A DNA stretch of 64,000 bases from Pseudomonas moraviensis (lineage in GTDB: Bacteria; Pseudomonadota; Gammaproteobacteria; Pseudomonadales; Pseudomonadaceae): positions 4,510,501-4,574,500 of the forward strand of contig NZ_LT629788.1 of NCBI RefSeq assembly GCF_900105805.1, written 5' to 3'. Under the pieces are notes generated by a model. The model saw nothing but the letters and a program-made list of their open reading frames with translations, ran no database searches and had not been told where the DNA came from. Shown piece by piece: positions 16,368 to 24,183 of this stretch. The position numbers and the translations under genes were made by a program. Each line of letters starts with the position of its first letter. The first letter of the stretch is position 1.

Positions 16368-17798
16368 ATGACTGCCGACATTGCCTACCTGCAAACCCTG
16401 CAACAGCCTGCTGAAACCCTCGACCGGCAGTTCCAGGCGCAACGGGCGGCGTATGCCGCCAACCCGATGCCGCCGGCCGCGCAACGTCAGCAGTGGCTCA
16501 AGGCTTTGCGCGATCTGCTCAACGCCGAGCGCCAGGCATTGATCGAGGCGATCAGCGCCGATTTCAGTCACCGCAGCGCCGACGAAACCCTGCTCGCCGA
16601 ACTGATGCCGAGCCTGCACGGCATTCACTACGCCAGCCGTCATTTGAAGAAATGGATGAAGCCCTCGCGGCGCAAGGTCGGCATGGCGTTCCAGCCGGCT
16701 TCGGCGAAGGTGGTCTATCAGCCGCTGGGCGTGGTCGGTGTGATCGTGCCGTGGAACTACCCGCTGTATCTGGCCGTAGGGCCGATGGTCGGCGCCCTGG
16801 CGGCGGGCAATCGGGTGATGCTCAAGCTCAGCGAATCGACCCCGGTGACCGGGCTGCTGCTCAAGCAATTGCTCGCGCGGATCTACCCTGAAGACCTGGT
16901 CTGCGTGGTGCTGGGCGAAGCGGATGTCGGCATGGCGTTCTCGCGTCTGCCTTTCGATCATCTGCTGTTCACCGGTTCCACCAGCATCGGCAAACACGTC
17001 ATGCGTGCGGCGGCGGAGAACCTGACGCCAGTGACGCTGGAACTGGGCGGCAAGTCGCCGGCCATCGTCTCCAGAGACGTGCCATTGAAGGACGCCGCCG
17101 AACGCATCGCCTTCGGTAAAACCCTCAACGCCGGGCAGACCTGTGTCGCCCCCGACTATGTGCTGGTGCCGGAAGACCGCCTCGGCGCTTTCGTCGAGGC
17201 CTATCGTCAGGCCGTAAAAGGCTTTTACCCGACCCTGGCGGACAACGCCGACTACACGGCAATCATCAACGAACGCCAGTTGGCGAGGCTCAATGCTTAC
17301 ATCAGCGACGCGACCAGCAAGGGCGCGCTGCTGATCCCGTTGTTCGAACAAGGCCAGGGCCGGCGCATGCCGCACAGCGTCCTGCTGAATGTCAGCGACG
17401 AGATGAGCGTGATGCAGGACGAAATCTTCGGCCCGCTGCTGCCGATCGTGCCTTATCGCGATCTGAAGCAGGCATTCGCTTACATCAATCAGCGCCCTCG
17501 TCCTCTGGCTCTTTACTACTTTGGCTACGACAAGCGCGAACAGCATCGCGTGCTGCACGAGACCCATTCCGGCGGTGTGTGCCTGAACGACACCCTGCTG
17601 CACGTCGCTCAGGACGATATGCCCTTCGGTGGCATCGGTCCGTCAGGCATGGGCCATTACCACGGCCATGAAGGTTTCCTGACCTTCAGCAAGGCCAAAG
17701 GCGTGTTGATCAAACAGCGTTTCAACGCGGCCCGGCTGATCTACCCGCCATATGGCACATCGATTCAGAAACTGATTCAGAAACTGTTCATCCGCTAA
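16368..17798 (+). CDS. calB: Coniferyl aldehyde dehydrogenase-type ALDH
   Basis: A 476-residue NAD(P)-dependent aldehyde dehydrogenase. It shows the cofactor-binding VIVPWNYPLYLAVGPMVGALAAGN, FTGSTSIGK, the catalytic Glu in LELGGKSP and the nucleophile Cys in NAGQTCVAPDY. The short Class-3-like architecture with a C-terminal membrane-associated tail (YPPYGTSIQKLIQKLFIR) matches the coniferyl aldehyde dehydrogenase group. The true substrate could be another aromatic or aliphatic aldehyde. It leads an apparent operon with the Tat-signal subunit and the GMC oxidoreductase. Confidence 0.85.
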   Translation: MTADIAYLQTLQQPAETLDRQFQAQRAAYAANPMPPAAQRQQWLKALRDLLNAERQALIEAISADFSHRSADETLLAELMPSLHGIHYASRHLKKWMKPSRRKVGMAFQPASAKVVYQPLGVVGVIVPWNYPLYLAVGPMVGALAAGNRVMLKLSESTPVTGLLLKQLLARIYPEDLVCVVLGEADVGMAFSRLPFDHLLFTGSTSIGKHVMRAAAENLTPVTLELGGKSPAIVSRDVPLKDAAERIAFGKTLNAGQTCVAPDYVLVPEDRLGAFVEAYRQAVKGFYPTLADNADYTAIINERQLARLNAYISDATSKGALLIPLFEQGQGRRMPHSVLLNVSDEMSVMQDEIFGPLLPIVPYRDLKQAFAYINQRPRPLALYYFGYDKREQHRVLHETHSGGVCLNDTLLHVAQDDMPFGGIGPSGMGHYHGHEGFLTFSKAKGVLIKQRFNAARLIYPPYGTSIQKLIQKLFIR

Positions 17799-17825
17799 AC
17801 GCTGTCGACCCGGGTAATAACAACA

Positions 17826-18371
17826 ATGCACCCAAGCCTGACTGAAAGACCCGCCCTGTCGCGCCGTGGCCTGCTGAAATTCAGCCTCGGCGCCACGGCG
17901 TTTCTCGCCACCGCCGGCCTTGGCGCCAGCCTGACTGGCTGCTCGTCGAGCGTCAGCGCCAACGGCTTTGTCAGTTTGCGCGACGGCGATCTGCTGTTTC
18001 TGCGCGCGCTGATCCCGGTGATGCTCGACGGTGCTGTGGCGGCGGAGAAAATGCCCGCAGCGGTCGACGGCACACTGAAGTCGCTGGACTACAGCCTCGA
18101 TCACCTGTCGCCGGAAATGCTCAAGCTCACTCGACAACTGTTCGATGTGCTCGGCATGGCCGTGACCCGTGGGCCGCTGACCGGAATCTGGGGCAGCTGG
18201 GAAAACGCCAGTCCCGACGCGATGCGGCAGTTCTTTGAACGCTGGGAGAACAGTTCCCTGAGCCTGCTGCGCATGGGCCACAGCTCGTTGCAACAGATGG
18301 TGATGATGGCCTGGTACACCCGCGCCGAATCCTGGGCGCATTGCGGTTATCCCGGGCCGCCGAAGGTCTGA
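17826..18371 (+). CDS. Tat-signal small subunit of a GMC-type dehydrogenase
   Basis: A 181-residue protein starting with a twin-arginine signal (SRRGLLKFS, Arg13-Arg14) and a hydrophobic stretch ending in LTGC (Cys39), which reads as a lipobox. It may therefore be a Tat-exported lipoprotein. The rest is helical, without cofactor motifs, and resembles gluconate 2-dehydrogenase subunit 3-type proteins. The adjacent GMC oxidoreductase has no signal of its own, so this protein probably carries it out by hitchhiking. Family assignment is from pattern only. Confidence 0.7.
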   Translation: MHPSLTERPALSRRGLLKFSLGATAFLATAGLGASLTGCSSSVSANGFVSLRDGDLLFLRALIPVMLDGAVAAEKMPAAVDGTLKSLDYSLDHLSPEMLKLTRQLFDVLGMAVTRGPLTGIWGSWENASPDAMRQFFERWENSSLSLLRMGHSSLQQMVMMAWYTRAESWAHCGYPGPPKV

Positions 18372-18387
18372 CAAGCGCGTCGCGCCC

Positions 18388-18452
18388 TTCGCGAGCAGGC
18401 TCGCTCCCACAGGAAAAGGCATTTCAAATGTGGGAGCGAGCCTGCTCGTGAA
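18388..18452. repeat. REP inverted pair, GTGGGAGCGAGCC type, inside an operon
   Basis: TTCGCGAGCAGGCTCGCTCCCACA and its inverted copy are separated by about 17 bp. Unlike most copies here it lies between two co-directional genes (Tat subunit and GMC oxidoreductase), so it could stabilise the upstream mRNA or attenuate readthrough. Confidence 0.92.
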
Positions 18453-18504
18453 GAGGTCGGCCGCCACACCGCCGCATCCAAAAATAATAAAGAGAACCTG
18501 ATCG

Positions 18505-20100
18505 ATGCCCGTACCCGACCCCTTCCGCGAAGGCCTTGCCCGAGGCTGGAAAACCTACAACGGCGCGCAACTGAGCGACGACCTCACCCTCCAAGCCGAT
18601 GTGGCGATCATCGGCAGCGGCGCCGGCGGCGGCACCACAGCGGAAATCCTCAGCGCAGCCGGCTACAAAGTCCTGCTGATCGAAGAAGGCCCGCTGAAAA
18701 CCAGTTCGGACTTCAAACTGCTCGAGGACGAGGCCTACAGCAGCCTGTATCAGGAAGGCATCGGGAGGATGAGCAAGGACGGCGCAATCACTATCCTGCA
18801 GGGCCGCGCAGTCGGCGGCACGACACTGATCAACTGGACCTCAAGCTTTCGCACACCCGAACCGACCCTCGAACACTGGGCCAGGGAACACAACGTCAAA
18901 GGCCATAGCCCGGCAGAGATGGCGCCGTGGTTCGAAAAAATGGAGCAGCGCCTCGGCGTCGCCCCATGGATGGTGCCGCCTAACGCCAACAACGACGTGA
19001 TCCGCAAAGGCTGCGAGCAACTCGGTTACAGCTGGCACGTGATCCCGCGCAACGTGCGTGGCTGCTGGAATCTCGGCTATTGCGGCATGGGCTGCCCGAG
19101 CAACGCCAAGCAATCGATGATGGTCACGACCATCCCGGCAACGCTGGAAAAGGGCGGCGAGCTGCTGTATCTGGCGCGGGTGGAGAAGCTGCTGATCAGC
19201 GGCGACAAGGTTACCGGGCTGCATTGCGTGGCAATGGACGAACGCTGCGTCGAGCCGACCGGGCGCAGCATTACGGTCAAGGCGCGGCATTACGTGCTGG
19301 CTGGCGGCGGCATCAACAGCCCGGCGTTGCTGCTGCGCTCGGACGCGCCGGATCCGCATGCGTGCCTGGGCAAGCGTACCTTCCTGCATCCGGTGAACAT
19401 GTCCGCCGCGCGTTTCGCCGAGGTGGTCAATCCGTTTTACGGCGCGCCGCAGTCCATCTATTCCGACCATTTCCAGTGGAAGGACGGCACCACCGGCCCG
19501 ATGGCTTTCAAGCTCGAAGTGCCACCGCTGCACCCGGCGCTGGCGGCGACGCTGCTCGGCGGTTTTGGCCGCGAGAACGCGCAACACATGGCCGACCTGC
19601 CGCACACCCACGCCATGCTGGCGCTGCTGCGCGACGGCTTTCACCCGGACAGCAGCGGTGGCTCGGTGGAACTGCGCGGCGACGGCTCGCCAGTGCTCGA
19701 CTATCAGGTCTCGCAGTACGCCTGGGACGGTTTGCGCCGGGCCTTTCACGTTATGGCGGAAATCCAGTTCGCCGGCGGCGCGCAAGCGGTGATGCCGATG
19801 CATGCCGACGGTCGCTATGTGAAGACACTGTCTGAGGCCCGCTCGCTGATCGATGGATTGAGCCTGGAGTTGTACCGCACGCGACTGGGCAGTGCCCACG
19901 TCATGGGCGGTTGCGCCATGGGTGAAGATCCGAACAGTGCGGTCGCCGACAGCCTCGGTCGCCATCACCAGCTCAGTAATCTGTCGATCCACGACGGCTC
20001 GCTGTTCCCCACCAGCATCGGTGCCAACCCGCAGCTGTCGGTGTATGGCCTGACCGCGCAACTGGCAACGGCCCTGGCGGATCGACTGAAAAATCCATGA
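18505..20100 (+). CDS. GMC family FAD-dependent oxidoreductase
   Basis: A 531-residue flavoprotein with the FAD dinucleotide-binding motif ADVAIIGSGAGGGTTAEIL (from about residue 32), the GRAVGGTTLINWTSSFRTP signature, ARHYVLAGGGINSPALLLRS and the C-terminal catalytic region GSAHVMGGCAMGEDPN ... GANPQLSVYGLTAQLATALADR. It likely oxidises an alcohol to the aldehyde that the upstream dehydrogenase converts to acid. It lacks a signal peptide. The nearest typed relatives are membrane gluconate or sorbitol dehydrogenases and choline-dehydrogenase-like enzymes; the substrate is not identifiable. Confidence 0.88.
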   Translation: MPVPDPFREGLARGWKTYNGAQLSDDLTLQADVAIIGSGAGGGTTAEILSAAGYKVLLIEEGPLKTSSDFKLLEDEAYSSLYQEGIGRMSKDGAITILQGRAVGGTTLINWTSSFRTPEPTLEHWAREHNVKGHSPAEMAPWFEKMEQRLGVAPWMVPPNANNDVIRKGCEQLGYSWHVIPRNVRGCWNLGYCGMGCPSNAKQSMMVTTIPATLEKGGELLYLARVEKLLISGDKVTGLHCVAMDERCVEPTGRSITVKARHYVLAGGGINSPALLLRSDAPDPHACLGKRTFLHPVNMSAARFAEVVNPFYGAPQSIYSDHFQWKDGTTGPMAFKLEVPPLHPALAATLLGGFGRENAQHMADLPHTHAMLALLRDGFHPDSSGGSVELRGDGSPVLDYQVSQYAWDGLRRAFHVMAEIQFAGGAQAVMPMHADGRYVKTLSEARSLIDGLSLELYRTRLGSAHVMGGCAMGEDPNSAVADSLGRHHQLSNLSIHDGSLFPTSIGANPQLSVYGLTAQLATALADRLKNP

Positions 20101-20215
20101 AAAAGCAGCCTGTTCCTATCGTCTATAGTGCTTTCTTACCGAACAGGCGACTTGGCCGACCGGGAAGGCTGCGATACCATCCGACTCCCCAACGGACTCC
20201 CGCCAGGACGACGCG

Positions 20216-20695
20216 ATGAACCGAGTGTTGTACCCAGGTACCTTCGACCCTATTACCAAGGGCCATGGCGATCTGGTCGAACGCGCCTCGCGCCTGTTCG
20301 ATCACGTGATCATTGCGGTCGCCGCCAGCCCGAAAAAGAACCCGCTGTTCCCCCTGGAACAACGGGTCGAACTGGCTCGCGAGGTCACCAGACACCTGCC
20401 CAACGTGGAAGTGGTCGGTTTCTCGACGCTGCTTGCGCATTTCGCCAAAGAGCAGAACGCCAATGTGTTCCTGCGTGGTCTGCGCGCGGTGTCGGACTTC
20501 GAATACGAATTCCAGCTGGCCAACATGAACCGTCAACTGGCGCCGGATGTGGAGAGCCTGTTTCTCACACCGTCCGAGCGTTATTCGTTCATTTCCTCGA
20601 CGCTGGTGCGGGAGATTGCCGCGCTGGGCGGCGATATCAGCAAGTTCGTTCACCCGGCCGTGGCCGACGCACTGACCCTGCGCTTCAAAAAGTAG
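20216..20695 (+). CDS. coaD: Phosphopantetheine adenylyltransferase
   Basis: CoaD makes dephospho-CoA from 4'-phosphopantetheine and ATP, the penultimate step of CoA synthesis. The 159-residue protein has the nucleotidyltransferase motif GTFDPITKGH with the catalytic His, the RGLRAVSDFEYEFQLANMNR segment and the ISSTLVREIA motif. Its TAG stop codon is the TAG of a GTAGGAGCTG repeat that starts immediately at the gene end. Confidence 0.96.
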   Translation: MNRVLYPGTFDPITKGHGDLVERASRLFDHVIIAVAASPKKNPLFPLEQRVELAREVTRHLPNVEVVGFSTLLAHFAKEQNANVFLRGLRAVSDFEYEFQLANMNRQLAPDVESLFLTPSERYSFISSTLVREIAALGGDISKFVHPAVADALTLRFKK

Positions 20696-20749
20696 GAGCT
20701 GTCGAAGGCTGGAATCTTTGTTTGTAGGAGCTGCCGAAGGCTGCGATCT
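20692..20749. repeat. Two direct copies of the GTAGGAGCTGCCGAAGGCTG repeat
   Basis: Two same-orientation half-elements (20692-20717 and 20724-20749) of the repeat family also present at 31285, 43436 and 47206. The first is degenerate (GTCGAAGGCTGGAATC) and supplies the coaD stop codon. Unlike the other pairs they are direct, not inverted, so no long hairpin forms. Confidence 0.85.
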
Positions 20750-20857
20750 CTGTTTTGCAGCCCTTGATCGCCCCCGCGTGCACTGCGCTCGCCAATGCGG
20801 CACAATTGCGCGCATTGATTTATAGCGCCCGGGCCTGCTGCCCCGGCTGGAGTTAGC

Positions 20858-21109
20858 ATGTCCCTGATCATCACCGACGATTGCATCAACTGCGACGTCT
20901 GCGAACCCGAGTGCCCGAACGCCGCCATTTCCCAAGGCGAAGAGATCTACGTGATCGACCCGAACCTGTGCACCCAGTGCGTCGGCCACTATGACGAACC
21001 GCAGTGCCAGCAGGTCTGCCCGGTGGATTGCATTCCACTGGACGAAGCCCATCCGGAGACTGAAGAGCAGTTGATGGAGAAATACCGCAAGATCACCGGC
21101 AAGGCCTGA
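20858..21109 (+). CDS. YfhL-type 4Fe-4S dicluster ferredoxin
   Basis: An 83-residue bacterial-type ferredoxin. The first cluster motif is CINCDVCEPECP (residues 9-20). The second carries the YfhL/Allochromatium-type insertion (CTQCVGHYDEPQCQQVCPVDC). Such ferredoxins have very low-potential clusters and donate electrons to unidentified partners. It follows coaD in the same direction, as in other pseudomonads. Confidence 0.92.
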   Translation: MSLIITDDCINCDVCEPECPNAAISQGEEIYVIDPNLCTQCVGHYDEPQCQQVCPVDCIPLDEAHPETEEQLMEKYRKITGKA

Positions 21110-21134
21110 TCTCTTCAGTGCCCGTCTCGCCCTA

Positions 21135-21200
21135 TTCGCGAGCAGGCTCGCTCCCACATTTTGCAATGCATTCCCCTGTGGGAGCGAGCCTGCTCGCGAA
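21135..21200. repeat. REP inverted pair, GTGGGAGCGAGCC type
   Basis: TTCGCGAGCAGGCTCGCTCCCACA and its inverted copy are separated by a short AT-containing spacer. The element lies between the convergent ferredoxin gene and the small secreted protein gene. Confidence 0.93.
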
Positions 21201-21235
21201 TGGGCCATCATCCACACCGCCGAAATCCGATCAGC

Positions 21236-21559
21236 TCACTCGCGCTGTTCGAACCCCTCCCCCGTACACCCCAGACACCGCACAAACGCTGCTTTCGCCG
21301 GGTCGACCACCAGCGCCTGTCCGGCATCGCCAACACCGCCACCCAGCGCGGTAAACGGCAGCGACACCACAAACGCTCCCGCACCGATCACCGTCGCCAC
21401 CACCAGCAAGGGTCGAGCAATCAGCAGGTCGCCGAGCATGGCGTACGCCGGGGGATTCTGGATGGTGTAGCGGGGGTCACCGCTGCCGCTTTCCGAGGCC
21501 TGAACGAGCAGGCTGGAACACAGCAGCAGCGTGACGAAGAAGACTTGCAGGACTTTCAT
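21236..21559 (-). CDS. Small exported or membrane protein of unknown function
   Basis: A 107-residue protein with an N-terminal signal peptide (MKVLQVFFVTLLLCSSLLVQA) and a second hydrophobic segment (about residues 49-72: RPLLVVATVIGAGAFVVSLPFTAL). It ends in a soluble tail with Cys94 and Cys97. Related pseudomonad proteins are sometimes labelled multidrug transporter, but nothing here supports transport activity. It is monocistronic, with mutM 55 bp upstream on the same strand. Confidence 0.7.
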   Translation of the reverse strand: MKVLQVFFVTLLLCSSLLVQASESGSGDPRYTIQNPPAYAMLGDLLIARPLLVVATVIGAGAFVVSLPFTALGGGVGDAGQALVVDPAKAAFVRCLGCTGEGFEQRE

Positions 21560-21614
21560 GGCACGATCCTTCGGGCTGAACAGTGAGACTTCTCACTATA
21601 GACCCAAGGATTTT

Positions 21615-22427
21615 TCAGGTCTGGCAGCGCGGGCAAAACACGCTGGCGCGCTGGCCAAGCTTCACTTCGCGCAGGCCGGTGCCGCAGACCTTGCAGTGCT
21701 GACCGCCGCGGCCGTAGACAAACAGTTCCTGCTGGAAATAGCCCGGCTGACCGTCACCGCCAATGAAGTCGCGCAACGTTGTGCCGCCCCGCTCGATGGC
21801 AGCGGCAAGGATGCGTTTGATTTCGATCGCCAGTTTCAGATAACGCCCGCGGGAAATGCCCCCGGCTTCGCGGCGCGGATCGATACCGGCGGCGAACAGC
21901 GCTTCGGTCGCGTAAATATTGCCGACTCCGACCACCACCGCGTTGTCCATGATGAACGGCTTGACCGCCATCGCGCGGCCGCGTGACAGCTGGAACAAGC
22001 GCTCGCCATCGAACAGATCGGTCAGCGGCTCCGGACCGAGGCGAATCAGCAGCTCGTGATTGAGCGGGTCGGTGCTCCACAGCATCGCGCCGAACCGTCG
22101 CGGATCGGTGTAACGCAGGGCCAGTCCCGATTCCAGTTCGATGTCGACGTGTTCGTGCTTCAACGCCGGCAACCCCGCCTCGACCAGGCGCAGATTGCCC
22201 GACATGCCCAAGTGACTGATCAGCGTGCCGATCTCGGCGTTGATCAACAGGTACTTGGCCCGCCGCTCGACCAGCACGATGCGCTGCCCGGACAGGCGCA
22301 CATCGAGGTCTTCCGGGATCGGCCAGCGCAGACGCCGGTCGCGGACGATGACCCGGCTGACGCGCTGGCCTTCAAGGTGCGGGGCAATTCCGCGACGGGT
22401 TGTTTCGACTTCCGGCAGTTCAGGCAT
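21615..22427 (-). CDS. mutM: Formamidopyrimidine-DNA glycosylase
   Basis: MutM/Fpg excises 8-oxoguanine and formamidopyrimidines and nicks the abasic site. The 270-residue protein begins MPELPEVET, where the mature N-terminal Pro is the nucleophile followed by the catalytic Glu. It contains the H2TH region (FIMDNAVVVGVGNIYATEALFAAGI) and ends with a four-Cys zinc finger (CKVCGTG ... CPRC). It starts 12 bp downstream of the HDOD gene stop. Confidence 0.96.
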   Translation of the reverse strand: MPELPEVETTRRGIAPHLEGQRVSRVIVRDRRLRWPIPEDLDVRLSGQRIVLVERRAKYLLINAEIGTLISHLGMSGNLRLVEAGLPALKHEHVDIELESGLALRYTDPRRFGAMLWSTDPLNHELLIRLGPEPLTDLFDGERLFQLSRGRAMAVKPFIMDNAVVVGVGNIYATEALFAAGIDPRREAGGISRGRYLKLAIEIKRILAAAIERGGTTLRDFIGGDGQPGYFQQELFVYGRGGQHCKVCGTGLREVKLGQRASVFCPRCQT

Positions 22428-22439
22428 GGTGTCCTCGGA

Positions 22440-23306
22440 TCAATGCGCGCCGAGGTCGCGAATCGTTTGTTTGAGCGTTTCGAAGTCGTAGTCCGACAGA
22501 CCGACGTAATCCAGCACCAGCGGGCCAACGGCATTCCACTCGAAATCTTCGCTCTGGTTGCCGAGCACCCGATAAGAGGCGCAGATGTGCTCGGCCATTT
22601 TCAGGATCGCCAGGAGATTTTTCAGTTGGCTGTTCTTCGACGATTCATCGTTGAAAATCGCCAGCGCGTTGTGGTGGTTGGCGATGGCGGCGCTGACATG
22701 CTCCGGCAGGCGCCAGGACTTGGCGGTGTAGTAACCGACCACGGCGTGGTTGGTGTTGAACACGCGGTTTTCCGTATCCACCACACGGCAGTCCGGGCTG
22801 GCGCTGGCGTAAGCCTCTTCCAGCACGGTCATGTAATTGGGGAAGCGCTGCAGCATCAACGGCACGCCGCAATCGTGGAACAGGCCCAACGCATAGGCTT
22901 CATCACCGGCCTGGGTGCCGATGCGCTTGGCCAGGGTCAGGCAGGTCATCGCCACATCCTGCGCGGTGTCCCAGAAACGGTTGAGGGTGACGATGGTGTC
23001 GTCGTTCATCTCGCCCTTGATCGACTGCGCGTTGATCAGGTTGATGATCGAACGGCTGCCCAACAGGTTCACCGCCCGCTGGATCGAGGTGATCTTGTTG
23101 CTCAGGCCGTAATACGGCGAGTTGACGATTTTCAGCAGCGCGCCGGACAGGCCGGGATCCTGGGAGATCAGTTTGGCGATCACCTCCAGGTCCGGGTCGG
23201 GCATGTACTGCTCCATTTGCAGATCCACCATGATCTGCGGTTGCGCCGGCACACTGATGCCTTGCAGCGATTGTTGAATCTGTTCGGTGGTCAGCTCTTG
23301 GGACAT
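22440..23306 (-). CDS. HDOD domain protein
   Basis: A 288-residue single HDOD-domain protein. The family is a degenerate HD-like fold found in signalling proteins, generally without phosphohydrolase activity. Seen are the characteristic ISQDPGLSGALLKIVNSPYYGLSNKITSIQRAVNLLGSRSIINL stretch (about residues 48-91), a central GLFHDCGVPLM and ANHHNAL near residue 214. No attached receiver or EAL domain is present. It is upstream of mutM on the same strand; its partner and role are unknown. Confidence 0.88.
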   Translation of the reverse strand: MSQELTTEQIQQSLQGISVPAQPQIMVDLQMEQYMPDPDLEVIAKLISQDPGLSGALLKIVNSPYYGLSNKITSIQRAVNLLGSRSIINLINAQSIKGEMNDDTIVTLNRFWDTAQDVAMTCLTLAKRIGTQAGDEAYALGLFHDCGVPLMLQRFPNYMTVLEEAYASASPDCRVVDTENRVFNTNHAVVGYYTAKSWRLPEHVSAAIANHHNALAIFNDESSKNSQLKNLLAILKMAEHICASYRVLGNQSEDFEWNAVGPLVLDYVGLSDYDFETLKQTIRDLGAH

Positions 23307-23480
23307 AAGTACACACTCCGGGGCAGGCGGCGATTCTAACCGCTGAAACGGCAGGGCGACACACCGATGGGCACATCGCCGGAACTTTCATCCGCGCTCA
23401 GGCTTCGGACTCTGTAGGGCGCATCGGACCTCGATGGTTCGCTGCGAAGGCAAAATCTCCACAGACTCAGGAGCTTACCG

Positions 23481-24020
23481 ATGGCAACTTCCCTCAATGG
23501 CAAACGCGTCGCTATTTTGGTTACCGATGGTTTCGAACAAGTCGAGTTGACCGGTCCCAAGGATGCCCTGGAACAGACCGGCGTGCAGGTCGATATCCTT
23601 TCCGCCGAGGCCGGCACGGTCAAAGGCTGGAACCATGACAAACCGGCGGACGACTTCCCCGTCGCCAACACCTTCCAAGCGGTGAGCATCGATCAATACG
23701 ATGCCGTGCTGCTGCCGGGCGGTGTGCAGAATTCCGATACCATCCGCATTGATCAGGATGCTCAGCATCTGGTCAAGACTGCCGCATCGGCGGGCAAGCC
23801 GATCGCCGTGATCTGTCATGGCAGCTGGCTGCTGATCTCGGCGGGGCTGGTCAATGGCAAGACCATGACCAGCTACAAGACCGTCAAGGACGATCTGGTC
23901 AATGCCGGCGTCAACTGGGTCGATCAGGAAGTGGCCAAGGACGGCAACCTGATCAGCAGTCGCCAGCCGGATGATGTGCCGGCGTTCAGCCAGGCCCTGA
24001 TTGACGCACTGGCTGCGTAA
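23481..24020 (+). CDS. DJ-1/PfpI family protein (type 1 glutamine amidotransferase-like)
   Basis: A 179-residue PfpI-type protein with the conserved Glu in DGFEQVEL and the nucleophile Cys in AVICHGSWLLISAG. It matches the stress-related YhbO/PfpI group, whose proposed activities (peptidase, glyoxalase, deglycase) remain disputed. An ATG with a GGAG-type site upstream defines the start. It is divergent from the HDOD gene and stands alone. Confidence 0.88.
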   Translation: MATSLNGKRVAILVTDGFEQVELTGPKDALEQTGVQVDILSAEAGTVKGWNHDKPADDFPVANTFQAVSIDQYDAVLLPGGVQNSDTIRIDQDAQHLVKTAASAGKPIAVICHGSWLLISAGLVNGKTMTSYKTVKDDLVNAGVNWVDQEVAKDGNLISSRQPDDVPAFSQALIDALAA

Positions 24021-24034
24021 TCTTCACGGTCCCG

Positions 24035-24099
24035 TTCGCGAGCAGGCTCGCTCCCACACTTGAAATGCATTCCCCTGTGGGAGCGAGCCTGCTCGCGAA
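24035..24099. repeat. REP inverted pair, GTGGGAGCGAGCC type
   Basis: TTCGCGAGCAGGCTCGCTCCCACA and its inverted copy around an 18-bp spacer, between the co-directional pfpI-like and rlmI-like genes. Confidence 0.93.
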
Positions 24100-24183
24100 G
24101 GCATCATCAGCGTTTCATCGCATCCTCAGCCCGGCGCAAACCGCAACACGCTATACTCCCGCTCTTTTTTCCGGAGCGACGTC

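Noticed and set aside
21236..21559. Multidrug transporter annotation for the small secreted protein
   Set aside because: 107 residues with one signal peptide and one further hydrophobic stretch cannot form a known transporter fold, so it is left as unknown.
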